Positions 22,140 to 32,925 of a stretch of DNA of 58,770 bases are shown in pieces. The position numbers and the translations under genes were made by a program. Origin of the DNA: Diplocarpon mali (lineage: Eukaryota > Ascomycota > Leotiomycetes > Helotiales > Drepanopezizaceae); NCBI GenBank assembly GCA_024741835.1, contig JAENRP010000255.1, forward strand, positions 3,231-62,000, written 5' to 3'. Each line of letters starts with the position of its first letter. The stretch's first letter is position 1. Below the pieces are notes generated by a model. That model had not been told where the DNA came from. It saw only the letters and a list, made by a program, of their open reading frames with translations, and did no database searches.

Positions 22140-23661
22140 TAAAGTGCGCTTAAGAAGGAGGCTTTACTTAAGCAGAGGCGTTTCCCCTAGGAGTCGGAGG
22201 GGGAAGAGGAGCGCTACTATTATCTTATTCGGCCTTAGGGTCCTCCTCTTTATCGCTACTCTATCCTTAGCCATTATTATACTTAAGCTTATTAACGCAA
22301 GAGCTATAATACCTAGGAGTAATAGAAGGGGATTTCGGCCGTTTATTAAACTGATTTTTTCGATTAGCTAAAGGGAGAGCGCTAAGGGTATCGGTTTAGC
22401 GCAGAGGAAAAGAGGGAGTTCCGGACTTGGCGAAGCCAAGGGCAGGGGTGCTATGCTAAGGTCGATTCGAATACAATTCAGAAAGGTTTCTTAGCAAGGG
22501 ATTTGATTTATTATTATCTCTTCGTTAGGCATTTTTATTAGAATTAGCTTTAACTTTAGTACCTAATCTCTCTTTGTATTATATCTAACTATATAGCGTC
22601 CTCTTAGCGCGCTATCCGGCATCTTCTTATTAAATGGTAGTAACCCACTTATCCAATGTCCTAGTCTTATACTACTTCTATATAAGGGGGGTTTAGAGGC
22701 ATTTTAGGATTTTCTCTTTAAAGGCGCTACAAAGTCGACCGTTATTATCAATCTCTACTATAGTAGCTAGTTAAAAGAACTTAAGGTAGAATTCCTAAAA
22801 AGACTTATTGGCCTTTATATAAAGGGTAGTAAACTCGATCTTAGCTTTTTCGCATTCCGCTAGGTTAGCTAAGAACTTAGCAAGTTGACTTACTAGGGTT
22901 TCGGCGGTAATTCAGGCGTCCCTATTAAGTACTTAAGGGGTCAGCTAGTCCTTAGCTATACCCTTAGTCTAATCTAAAACGTAGTTAAGCCAGGCCTATT
23001 CCTTATAGAAGTAGGGGTAGTAAAGCTTTAAATTATCAAATACGCAGGCCTCTTAATGTTTAGCATAGTAATTACAGCTATTAGATAGTTTCTAAATAAG
23101 GTTTAGTATATTATAAATGCAAGAGAGGTTTAGCTGCTAAGCTAAAGGCGAACTAGTAGTATATCAGTCGGAGGAAGCAGAAGAAGGATTATCTTAATTG
23201 TTATATCGCTTACTACGCGCAGTAAAGGAAATAGAAAGAGGTAAGTCGAAGTCTATAAAGCATTAGGAATGCGTAAGTAAACCAGAGGTATTTCGGAGTT
23301 CAAGTGTAAGTGTTTTCTCAATTGATCTTAAGATACCTTTAAAGGCGCTTTAAAGGTTATCTAAATCTCTTTCTCAATCGATCAACTATTAGTATATAGA
23401 ATTCAGCTTATAGTTATACCTATTATATTCTTTTAATATAGATATGAGTTATACTTATAAGGAATCTAGTTCAGCTTATAATATAGTGACTTTAGGGCTA
23501 TTGTTATCGGCTAGTAAGGAGTTAGTAGGAAAGGTACTAGAGGTAATACTGGCACCTCCCTAGGAAGGAGAGCGAGGGGTCTTTAAAGACCGAGTAATAA
23601 GGGGAACTATTCTTCAAGCTTATAGCAAGAGCTTAGTATAAGTCTTTTAGTATATTATCAT
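22140..23661 (-). pseudogene. gag: G2 gag, RIP-inactivated
   Basis: Minus-strand frame of about 500 codons from a possible ATG at 23661 down to the protease overlap. A central helical-looking block (for example EFTTLYIKANKSF-like, about 22860) precedes a Pro/Ser/Asn-rich C-terminal part with PLPPPTPRGNAS near 22190. A CCHC knuckle is not visible. Called gag from position upstream of protease-RT, length and composition. Confidence 0.6.
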
Positions 23662-23708
23662 ACTCGTTAGGGTTTCGGTCGACTACTAGGAATAATATAA
23701 ATAGATAT

Positions 23709-24041
23709 TATAACGCTATCTCTAGCGAAGCAAAAGAGTTATTAATAATATAACAACTAAGAGTATAACCTTTGCTTAGCACTAATATATATATAAATTA
23801 TATAGTAATACTAATAGAACATCTTAATAATAACTTAGAATCAATAACTACTAAGCCTTAAAGGAGTGGAAGGGCATAGAATATATATATAAAGAAAAGA
23901 GGGTCACCCGCTTAAGGGGATCCGAACCGGATGCTAACCAAGGGTAACCTGGTTTTTTAGCCTATACCAAGATTGCGCCAAGCTATAACCGAACCGGGTA
24001 CGAACCAGGGTATAACCCACATATGGTGACAATCCGTCACA
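23709..24041 (-). repeat. Probable G2 5' LTR
   Basis: The outer end is sharp: TGTGACGG on the minus strand at 24041, where B-family LTR homology stops. The inner end is proposed at the CGTTATA (RIP-changed CGTTACA) ending at 23709. It holds an unusually GC-rich block at 23905-24010 with short hairpins (GTGAC-AATCC-GTCAC and ATCCG-AAC-CGGAT) and a GGTTCGGATCC motif resembling a Pol III B box. No second copy is in the window to confirm the limits. Confidence 0.5.
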
Positions 24042-24168
24042 TTATGCAAGAATATCCTTTTGCACTTTCAGGGTCGATTCGAGAAAACCCTATATCGAAT
24101 CGAGATTGCGAAACCTTAAAACGCCGTACTCTTAGGTAATTGCACCAAGTGGAGGTGCAACCGTTATA
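24042..24168 (-). repeat. Fragment of B-family LTR (first about 127 bp)
   Basis: On the minus strand it starts TATAACGGTTGCACC and follows the first 127 bp of the LTRs at 25360, 32614 and 37108, then breaks at the G2 LTR. G2 therefore inserted into an older B-type LTR. It is less RIP-eroded than the LTRs of copy C. Confidence 0.85.
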
Positions 24169-24328
24169 TGGTAGATACTAATTCAATAACTATTAAGAAG
24201 GAAGGATAGGTACAAAGGCCTATTAAGGCATAACTAGACCTAAAAAGGTCCTAGATTAACGATATCTGATATTTTTAATTATAAGCTATTAGCAATTTTT
24301 TTATTTATTTTTTATTTTACTATAAGAT

Positions 24329-24424
24329 ATATTCCTATACTTACTATTACTACCTTCTTTTTTATCTTTTCTTACTATATTCCTATACTTGCTATTACTA
24401 CCTTCTTTTTATCTTTTCTTATTT
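24329..24424. repeat. 48-bp direct tandem duplication
   Basis: Two adjacent units starting ATATTCCTATACTT at 24329 and 24377, pyrimidine-rich and nearly identical (one extra T and a few substitutions). Confidence 0.85.
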
Positions 24425-24519
24425 ACCTACGCGTACTTGCATTTTTTTTATCACTTAAGTAGTACTAAAGAAGGAGGTTATAGCAAAGTAGCAATTATTA
24501 TATTATTAAAGATAATAAT

Positions 24520-25130
24520 CTATTAACGATTCTACCCTTAATAAGCACCTATCCTAAGCACTAGGATTTCTAAAGCGTAGATCCTTAAACCCTTAAGGCT
24601 TAGAAGCCTTACTACCTAAAGCAGTAGCTAAGTTAGCCCGCTCCTCTTAAGCTCGCACCTAAGCAAAAGCGGCCGCGATCTCCTTTAGATTCGGCTTATC
24701 TAAATCATTAAGATCCAGATCCTTACCCTTTAAAGAGCCCTTAGAAAGCACCTATCTGCCCTTACCTTTTTAGCGGCAGATATTATTAAAGGGAGCTTAA
24801 GAGCGGCCTCTAACTAAGCTAAATAGCCCCTTTATATGCTAAAGGGAGCTAAGCACCTTAGCGCTTTAAGTTTTAAAACGCCTAAGGGCAGTATTACTGC
24901 CTTAGACGGCATATAATAGATCCTACGAATAATTAGTTATTAATATCAAATAGATTCAAAGGCACTTATAGCCTATTAAGTATTTGCAAAGTTAATACTA
25001 TAGCAAAAGGTATAAGCTTCGTTTAATTAAGCTAGCTAAAGGGTATCCCGAGTCTTTAAGACTATAGAGATTTATATCTAAGTCTCTTTAAATAGGATTT
25101 AGGCCGCCTCTTAGATCGCTTTAATATTAC
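24520..25130 (-). pseudogene. Degraded unidentified coding frame
   Basis: About 200 codons on the minus strand stay in one frame with only RIP-type TAG/TAA stops and one TGA. The C-terminal half is charged: KDLDLNDLDKPNLKEIAAAF, then EERANLATALGSKAS. A charged helical tail like this occurs in fungal DDE transposases, but no catalytic part is present and I would not name it. Confidence 0.35.
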
Positions 25131-25354
25131 TACTAACCTAAGCATCCTAAAGGATAATATACTTATCCTAAGCTTAAATAGGTATTTATAATAAACATCT
25201 ATCAAAGGTCATTAGAGTATAAAGATATTAAAGGGCACTTACTAAGATATACTTTACTTACTATATAATATAATAGTTATACTTTTTAAAAGTAAGAGTA
25301 TTAAATGCGCATATATAGCCGGTATTATTCTTACTAGCCTCCTTTCTTAATATC

Positions 25355-25359
25355 ATACG
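25355..25359. repeat. Target site duplication of element B, left (ATACG)
   Basis: ATACG directly before the 5' LTR; identical to 32921-32925 after the 3' LTR. Confidence 0.9.
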
Positions 25360-25522
25360 TGTAACAGCTGCACCTCCACTTAGTGCAATTACCTAGGAGT
25401 ACGGCGTTTTAAGGTTTCGCAATCTCGATTCGATATAGGGTTTTCTCGAATCGACCCTAAAGGTACAAAAGGATATTCTTATATAATATTATATGAATAG
25501 GCAATAGAGCTTCTAGCTACTA

Positions 25523-25531
25523 TGTATATAA
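25523..25531 (+). promoter_or_regulatory. LTR TATA box
   Basis: GTATATAAG in the 5' LTR, conserved as TATATATAAG in the 3' LTR (32774-32786) and in copy C (about 37268). It lies about 35-40 bp before the segment predicted to be the transcript 5' end. Confidence 0.6.
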
Positions 25532-25564
25532 GGAAGAAGGGCTCTCCCTTAAAGAGGGTTCTCT

Positions 25565-25577
25565 AACTTCTTCGTTT
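25565..25577 (+). promoter_or_regulatory. Predicted transcript 5' end used as self-primer
   Basis: AACTTCTTCGTTT, exactly complementary over 13 nt to 25669-25681 just after the LTR. Position downstream of the TATA box fits the RNA start, as in the Tf1 self-priming mechanism. Confidence 0.65.
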
Positions 25578-25668
25578 CTTTTGTATTAGACCTATAGAAT
25601 ATGCCTTTTGTACTACTTCTTACTCCTATACTTAATCTCGCACTTTAGCGGTTCTATATTATTATATT

Positions 25669-25681
25669 AAACGAAGAAGTT
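25669..25681 (+). other. Primer-binding site (self-priming type)
   Basis: AAACGAAGAAGTT, beginning 3 nt after the LTR. Perfect 13-nt complement to the LTR segment 25565-25577. In copy C the same pair survives with RIP mismatches. Confidence 0.7.
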
Positions 25682-25975
25682 CTTTTCCGCTAGGGACGGC
25701 TTTTAATAATATCCTACCCCTTTTGAAATTCGATTCGCAGTTATTTCGACTTTCGGCAGAGTCAAGATCCTAAAGATCTTCTAAACAAACTGGGAGCTTA
25801 AGTATAGCTTATTAACTAATATAATCGAGGAACGCTTTTATTAGCTAGATTTTCTTAACCACTCCTTTTGTAGAAGTGCTATAGGCAGAAGTTAGGAGAG
25901 CACTACGCTATTAGAACCCTTTTTCTATAGAATCCCTTTTTTGACTAAATTACTACTGAAACTAAAATCGGTAAA

Positions 25976-27340
25976 ATGAATTCCCTACTAGCCGGAAGTT
26001 AGCAAATATAAAATGTACCTAGTTCGTTTAGGGAACTAGCTTCTATAAGGAGTACCCCTACCCTAGCCCCTAAGGGCGGACCTTCCTCTGCTACCAAGGG
26101 CAAGAGACTACAACGCTATAGCTAAGCCAACCGAGATAATTAAGACTTTTCGAACCCGAACGTCTTATAAGGAATAGTCTTAGGTTTAAAGGAATCCTTA
26201 TAATACTAAGATCAATCTAATCGATAATTATAAAGTAAGATTAGTAGGATTGCTTAAGCTATCTTTAGCCTAAAGACCCTAGCTTATCAAAGCTAAGAAA
26301 CGGCTTAGCGCGTATATTAGATTACTAAGCGAGAATCTACCTACCTTTGATAAAGCAAGACCTAGCCTCTTTTAAAAGTCGATATAGATATAAAATGGAC
26401 GAAAATTCAGCTAATTGAAAAGATCACCCTCCTTAATAATAGGACCTCTCTAATATATAAGCAGTAGTTAGCTTTAGTCTAAGATCGATTGCAAGTTAAT
26501 ATAGACTTATACCCGAATGAGCGAGCTTGCTAAGCTCTTATTTAAGGATCTACTATAGGATAAGCCCAAACGTACTTTAAACCCTAGTACCTCTTAGAGA
26601 CTAATCCCTTTTAAAACTATTAGGAAATAGTAGAACTGCTAAGTAGTTACTTTTTAACTAGCTAAGAGGTAGACCTATTCTAATCTACTTTCCATTACCT
26701 TTATATAAGGGAAGCTGGTTATTCTAAAGAAACTTTCCCTTAGTTTCGGGCCCGATTCTAATCTACTGCGATTTAAGGAGAGGTTTTAAGATCTGAGTAG
26801 TTCTTCTTTATATAGAATAAGATTACCCTCTAGCTTAAAGCTGCCTGCGCCCTAGCTAAGGCCTCTTAGGGGAAGGACTATACTATTATAGTTAACTAAT
26901 TGAACGCCCTTGATGCCGAATATTAAAGCAATCAACTTCTTAACCCTTCGACTAGAAGTAAGGCGACCCTAGTATTATACTAGAAGATATCTAATTCGCT
27001 CTTTAATAAGACTGCTTATGGTTTAAGCGCTAGAAGTACTACTTAAGCTTTTAAAATACTAGCTCTGAAGCCGACTACCCCTTTTTGCTAAGATATGCTA
27101 GCTAAGGCTAGTTCTCCTACTTTACCCCTTAAGTAAGCCACCTACTAGACCTATAGTAAAACTAGTTACTATAAGATTAAGTGCCCTTTTATAAGTAAGA
27201 TCAATGCTTTAAAAGATATAAAGGAATCTGATCTAACTCTAGACTTAACTAAGAATAAGGTTGAAATAGAAGAAGATTAGGAAAACGAAAAGGCTTAAGA
27301 AAAGACTCCTACTTAGGCCTGCGAAAGTGCGACTTATTGA
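25976..27340 (+). pseudogene. gag: B gag, RIP-inactivated
   Basis: 455-codon frame from ATG 25976 (MNSLLAGS) to TGA 27338-27340, the same length as in copy C. Long helical capsid-like middle. Near the C-terminus SKTSYYKIKCPF (about 27160) is a CCHC zinc knuckle in which cysteines and the histidine read Tyr or Ser, as expected from C-to-T/G-to-A change. A Glu-rich tail follows. The pol frame starts just beyond in -1. Confidence 0.8.
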
Positions 27341-27349
27341 AGCTAGATC

Positions 27350-30300
27350 TTAACTCTTTAATAGAAGGAAAGTAATTCCTAACCTCTTATACTATTAGTA
27401 TAAATAGACTTAAAGTCTTATTATTAGCTTTAGTAGATATTAGAGCCTTTGGTTACTTATTCTTAAATCGTTCCCTTTCTATACGTCTTTCGAAAGCGAC
27501 TGGCTCTTAAATTCTTCCTCTTTTAGCCCTTATTCCTATCTATAGATTTTAAAATACCGTTTGCACATAAGCTACGCACTATATGCGCTTTCATTTAACA
27601 ATTGATAGAAGGCGTATTTACAACTACCCTTAGGTTATTCTCGACCTAAGCTAGTGCAATACTATTATTAAAGTCAAATGGATACGCCGATTCCGACTTA
27701 AACTTAATCTAAAGGAAAACCGATTCGTATGGCCTTTATATTACCTCCTATCTTCCTAATTCGCAAAGGAAATTCTTATCTGTCTTCCCCCTTTTAAAGG
27801 ACTTTGGATCCGATCTAATTATTAAGCTGATATTAATTGCAAAGAATAAGAAATAGCTATAGATAAAGCTCGATAGATTAATAGAAGATAGTCTTGTATT
27901 AATTTAATAGCTCTAGCTAGGCGCAAGATCCCTATTGCTATTACTAGGCTAGCGCCTTAGCCTATAACTAAACTAGATTTAAGAAAATAGTCTAATATAA
28001 ATCGATTATAATCTGACCCTATTTGCAAATGCCCCAAAGCTGCGGTTCCTATTTGCGAAATCAGTACTAACGCCTTTTATTATAATATAAAGTATAAAGA
28101 GACTAAGTTCTTTTAAACTAATATTTATAAAGTGGATAGGATTCTAAAGGAAAGATATAAGCTTAAGAATCCTAATATCGAAAAGCTAATTAATAATCGA
28201 CTCTTAAAATAGTACCGATCTTTAAGATAAGCCTTCTTAAAAAGGGATGCAGATACCCTCCCTTCCTATTAGTACTATAATCATAAGATACAGTTAGAAG
28301 GGCCTTTGCCTAACGCCTATTCGCTCCTCTACCGTTAATCTACTAAAGAGCTTAAGGTTATAAAGGAGTACTTACTTAAGAATTTAAACAAAGGCTTTAT
28401 TAAGACAAGTACTAGCCCCTTTGCTTCGCTAGTGCTATTTATAAAGAAGGCCGATAGTAGCCTCCGATTTTGTATAAACTATTAAAAGCTAAACACTTTA
28501 ACTTAAAAGGACGCTTACCCGATTCTAAGGATAAACGAGCTTTTAAGGCGAGTATCTAAAGCTAAGATTTTTACGAAACTAGATATTTAAGCTGCTTTTA
28601 ATCGAATATAAATAGACCCCAAATTAGAGGAATATACTACCTTTTAAATAAGGTATAGATCCTATAAATGCAAGGTTCTCCTATTTGGCCTTTATAATAG
28701 ACTTAGTACTTACTAGTAGTATATAAATGACATTCTTTTAGATTACTTAAATGATTTTTATATAGTGTATTTAAATGATATTTTGATTTACTTTAAGAAT
28801 ATTAAGGAGTACTAAAGCTATATTAAAAGGGTATTGAAACGACTCTTAAAGGCTAGCCTTTAAGCAGATATTAAAAAGTGCAAGTTCTATATTACTTAAA
28901 CTTAATATCTTAAATACGTTTTAATAATAACTAGGATTAAACCGGACCTTAAAAAGGTCGAACCGCTGCGTAATTAGAAGTACTTAAAAACTATTATTAA
29001 AGTGAAGTCCTACTTAAGATTTTGCAGGTTCTACTAATAATTCATTTGCAACTTCGGGCTAATTGCTAAACCCCTTTCAATTCTAACCCGACCGATAGTA
29101 CCTTGGAATTAGATAGAAGAGTGCCGAATCGCTTTTGAAGAGCTTTGTAAGCAATTGCTTTTAATTTAGCAGATTTACTATTTTGATCCTAACTTGCCTA
29201 TAAAGCTGGAAACTAATGCTTTTAATAGTATTATCGCCGAAGTACTTTCTTAGTAATACTCTAATAAGTAATAGTACCTAATTAGCTTCTATTCGCATAT
29301 ACTCTCTAGCTATAAACCTAATTAGGAAATATATAATAAGGAACTCTTTACTATTATTGAATCCTGCTATAAATGGAGACCTAAGCTTATATCACTTAAG
29401 AAGCAAGTTGATATTTACTTAAATTACCGCTCCCTTAAGTACTTCATAACTACTAAGGTTCTAACTGTAAAATAGTGCCGATAGATGGAATTCCTATTTA
29501 ATTTCAATTTTCGAATCGTATATACTCTTAGTAAAGACAACTGGAAGGCCGATATTCTTAGCTGCCGAGAGTAGGATATGCCGATTTATAAGTAAGCGAA
29601 GCTAAATAGCCGATCCTAGGTTCTAATTTCCCTAGCCTAGTTAGACCTTTGAATCAATACCAAACTAGCTAATAAATTTCTTACTAAATCTGCTAAAGGC
29701 ACCCTTGCCTTAATATTAATTAATAATCCCGATTCGACCCTAAATCGACCTAAGGATTCTTTTAATTTAATTGAAAAGCTTTATTAAGATAACTGCGAAT
29801 CCTTTTAAAAGATTCGCGCCGACCTCCTTAAGAATTACTCCTTAAAAGACGGATTACTTTACTTTAAGGAGCGTCTTTGCATATATTGCAATACTCTTTT
29901 ATACACTCGTCTAATTTAGAAAGCTTATAACCAACCTTTAAGCGCGCACCTTAGTAGCTTAAAGACCTACTAGCTTCTTACTCTTAAGTACTATTAGGTT
30001 AAGATGGGTTCAGATTGCAAAAGATTTATTGCAAATTGTAGACCTTATCAATTTTCGCATTCGAAGACAATTAAGTAATAAGGCCTCCTGCAGCCTCTTC
30101 CTATTCCTAATTATCTTATATAGCACTTATATATAGATTTTAAGGATTTCCCTTTTAATAAGCACAGTTTTGATCGAATCCTGGTTTTTATAGACCGACT
30201 TAGTAAGAGCGCTATTATAATTCCTTATTAAAAAGATATTAACACTTAAGGAACTGCCCGATTATTCGTTCAATAGATATATTAATTCGGCTATACTCTA

Positions 30301-31296
30301 GAGATAATTACCTTAGACCAAGGCCCCCAATTCGTCTCCTTATTTTAGAGAGAGTTCTGCCGTATTATTAGTATTAAGATTAAACTCTTTATAGCGTACT
30401 ATAAGGAGACTAATAGCCAAACGGAGATTATAAACAAGTATATTAATTTAAGGCTAAGGCCTTTTGTTAATTACTATTAAGATAATTAGAGTAAATTAAT
30501 TCTATTGATAGATTGTATGCAATCGACTTTACCTTACGCTTTGATTAGTATAACCTTATATTAGCTTAAGTATAAAGTTGCACCTTAGACAAGTTGGGAC
30601 TAGATCTCTTTAAAAACGTCTAGCCTATAGGAGAAATTGAACTAGGCAAAAGCTAAGCTAGTAGTAGAAAGGATATACGCAGCTTAGGAAATAGCAAAAG
30701 GCAATATAGAACGCGCTTAAGAGAAAATGCGTAAGTTTATAAATTAATACTAAAAGGAGATTGATTAGAAACCTAGAGATATAGTCTACCTTTTAATAAA
30801 AAATCTTAAGAACTACTGCCTTAGTAGGAAACTAGCCAATTAATAGGATAGTCCTTTTAAGGTTCTTAAGAAGGTAGGCAATTTATATTAGATTAAGCTG
30901 CTTATAGGTTTTATAATATACGATATCTTTGCGCTAAAGCTATTATTTAAAGATCTATAGAACCCTTTGCTAGGTTAAGAACAACCTCGGCCTACTATAG
31001 AAAAGATCGTTAGGTAAGAAGAGTATAAAGTATTTGAGATACTAGGTATACGCCTATCTTAAGGAAAGCTAGAGTACTAGATCAAATGGATTAGTTATAA
31101 CTCTGATTTAAGTTAGTATTGCACTTTAAATTTTATAAGATCCTTATATAAGATTCGCGACTTTTATTAGGCCAATCTTACAAAGCTAGGACCACCTTAG
31201 AACCTATAAGCTTAGCTAAAGGCTTAAGAAAGTGATATAGATAATTATAGTCACTTGGAAGATAATAGGCTAGATGCGAAATAGGTTGGTAAATAA
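27350..31296 (+). pseudogene. pol: B pol: protease, RT, RNase H, integrase, chromodomain; RIP-inactivated
   Basis: About 1310 codons in the -1 frame relative to gag, to TAA 31294-31296. Protease ALVDIRAFGYLFLNRSLSI (about 27430). RT: NKGFIKTSTSPFASLVLFIKK (about 28395-28460), then YLNDILIYF at about 28770, where the YVDD-type catalytic site has one Asp changed to Asn by G-to-A. RNase H about 29200-29500 and integrase about 29900-30700, including a TLDQGPQF-type motif. Chromodomain at about 31020-31160: EYKVFEILGIRL, KLEYQIKWISYNSD, and a NFIRSLYKIRDFY end. The chromodomain usually directs insertion to heterochromatin, consistent with this repeat-dense site. Many TAG/TAA stops. Confidence 0.9.
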
Positions 31297-31379
31297 ATTT
31301 AAAAATACAAATAAAAAAAAAAAAGGAGAAAAATAATAAAAATAGAAAAACAATAACGCTAGGCTAACTGCCCCCTCCC

Positions 31380-32285
31380 TTTACAACTCCTTTGACCCCT
31401 CCTTCTCTACGCTTAAGGAGATAAGCTCCAACTCTATTCTAAAGCTAGAGCTCGCCTCCCGAACACACCCCCGCTTAGAACGACCCTGACCTTCTTCTCT
31501 TACTACCGCTAGCGCTGCCTTACTGGCCGCTGCGCCCGACGCTACCCTTGCTACTACGAGCCCTCCTCCCCTTACGAGAGACTCTGCTGCTATAGCAGTC
31601 TGCTCTACTAATGTAGCAATAGACCCTAGGAGGCCTAATATAGTTCGGCTGGATTACTCTAACCTCGCTAGCCGGGACTTAATAAGGTCGCTGCGCTCCT
31701 ATTAGAAAGTTAGCAATCGATTTGATATTAATTCGAGTTTAACTTATAGCAACTATCGCCTAGATCCCCTTTAGCTAGCTTACTATAGCTTTAGCTATAG
31801 AGCGGAGCTCCGCAAGGCTAGTACGCTTTAATTAGGAGCGGCTAGTTAAAGCCTTTGCGCTAGCTACTAGTAAGAGGTTGACGAGAATCCGGGCACGCTA
31901 GACCGCTTCTTAATAGAGCATCTTGCGATTCCCTATTAAAACCGCCCGAGCGTTGTTGTTATCGTCGCTGCCGTCATCCTCCTCTTGCTACCAGGCAGCC
32001 TCCTCCCGCCACTCCTTAAGGGCTGCAAACAGCGCTGCAAACTCCTTACTAATATAAGAGGGAAGCTATAAATAAGTATTAGCGCAACTAGAACTTTAGA
32101 CTCGATTCGAGGTACTTATAGAGATGCACTCTACCTTTTGCTCCTAGCACTAGTAGCACTTCTTACTATACTCCGATTCGAACTCGCATTCGTATATAAT
32201 ATTGCGTATAAGGTACTGCACGCACTAATAGCAGTATATGCAGTAGGCTACCGCAAGGGCGCCTAACGGTAGGGGAATTGGCACT
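31380..32285 (-). pseudogene. Cysteine-rich frame on the strand opposite to element B
   Basis: Between pol and the 3' LTR, a minus-strand frame of about 300 codons runs with only TAG/TAA stops. Its N-terminal part has a patterned cysteine cluster: YCIYC, CVQYLIRN, YECEFESEYSKKC, then a C-x2-C-x6-C around EQKVEC (32260-32120). It then has KEFAALFAALKEWREEAAW, an acidic EEDDGSDDNNN stretch, and a basic Arg/Ser-rich C-terminus including SKRRR. This suggests a zinc-binding, nucleic-acid-associated protein (inference). Similar Cys-patterned frames occur in fungal TE-rich regions, but I cannot name a family. The plus strand is also partly open at 31500-31830, so coding strand is not certain. Confidence 0.5.
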
Positions 32286-32598
32286 ATATATATTAAACGC
32301 GATTCGACCCTAGACTAAGGCAAACTTACTTATAGTAGTTAATAGTAGTAGTAGTATTTATTTCTATTACTATGTATTAGCCCTATGCTATAGTAGTAGG
32401 AGTAAGGGACTTATGCAATAGTATATAGTTATTATACTAAAGAAGGAAGATCCTATAAGGAGGAAAAACAAATTTAAGTATATAATGCGACTTGCGCTAA
32501 ACCAAATATAGAATAGTACTATTTGTATAATAATACGCTAAGTATATTACTATACAAATATTATCACAACCTCCTAACGCTTATAGGCAAGCGTTCTT

Positions 32599-32610
32599 AA
32601 AGGGGGAAGG
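32599..32610 (+). other. B polypurine tract
   Basis: AAAGGGGGAAGG, three bases before the 3' LTR; the expected plus-strand primer of an LTR retrotransposon on the plus strand. Confidence 0.75.
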
Positions 32611-32613
32611 TAG

Positions 32614-32920
32614 TATAATAGCTGCACCTCCACTTAGTGCAATTACCTAAGAGTATAGCGTTTTAAGGTTTCGCAATCTCGATTCGATATAGGGTTTTCT
32701 CAAATCGACCCCAAAGGTGCAAAAGGATATTCTTATATAATATTATATAAACGGGCAATAGAGCTTCTAGCTGCTATATATATAAGGAAGAAGGGCTCTC
32801 CCCTAAGGAGGGTTCTTTAACTTCTTCGTTTCTTTTGTATTAGACCTATAGAATACGCCTTTTGCACCACTTCTTACTCCTATACTTGATCTCGCACTTC
32901 GGCGGTTCTGTGTCGTTATA
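32614..32920 (+). repeat. B 3' LTR (307 bp)
   Basis: Starts TATAATAGCTGCACC and ends TGTCGTTATA; same length as the 5' LTR, differing by transitions. Followed by TSD ATACG (32921-32925). The 61-codon minus-strand open frame across its right edge is not a gene. Confidence 0.92.
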
Positions 32921-32925
32921 ATACG
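32921..32925. repeat. Target site duplication of element B, right (ATACG)
   Basis: Perfect copy of 25355-25359. Confidence 0.9.

Larger units (their letters stand above)
20618..24041 (-). mobile_element. Ty3/Gypsy element G2, truncated in RT
   Basis: Minus-strand Gypsy with a probable 5' LTR (24041-23709), gag and protease-RT, cut off in the RT by the A2 3' LTR. The LTR outer end begins TGTGACGGATTGTCACC and abuts a fragment of another LTR family. The missing RT end, RNase H, integrase and 3' LTR are expected left of the window, beyond the rest of A1 and A2. Confidence 0.75.
24169..25354. other. Region between LTR fragment and element B
   Basis: No recognisable intact gene. It contains a two-unit tandem repeat (24329-24424) and a degraded minus-strand frame (24520-25130), described separately. 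The rest is AT-rich and unassigned. Confidence 0.5.
25360..25666 (+). repeat. B 5' LTR (307 bp)
   Basis: Starts TGTAACAGCTGCACC and ends ATTATTATA (CA end RIP-changed to TA). It has a TATA box, a 13-nt segment complementary to the primer site, and a 9-bp inverted repeat TCGATTCGA/TCGAATCGA (25425-25433, 25446-25454). Its partner is at 32614-32920. Confidence 0.92.
25360..32920 (+). mobile_element. Full-length Ty3/Gypsy chromovirus B
   Basis: 7561 bp bounded by 307-bp LTRs (25360-25666, 32614-32920) and a perfect 5-bp TSD (ATACG). Contains a self-complementary primer site, gag, pol with C-terminal chromodomain, an opposite-strand frame between pol and the 3' LTR, and a polypurine tract. Coding frames are broken by RIP stops, so it is not autonomous. 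A second, more decayed copy (C) starts at 37108. Confidence 0.93.

Noticed and set aside
23905..24010. Possible tRNA gene or SINE
   Set aside because: The B-box-like word is good but the D arm would need a very long loop, the anticodon loop is the wrong size and the T arm folds as a 3-nt hairpin instead. Kept only as a finding.
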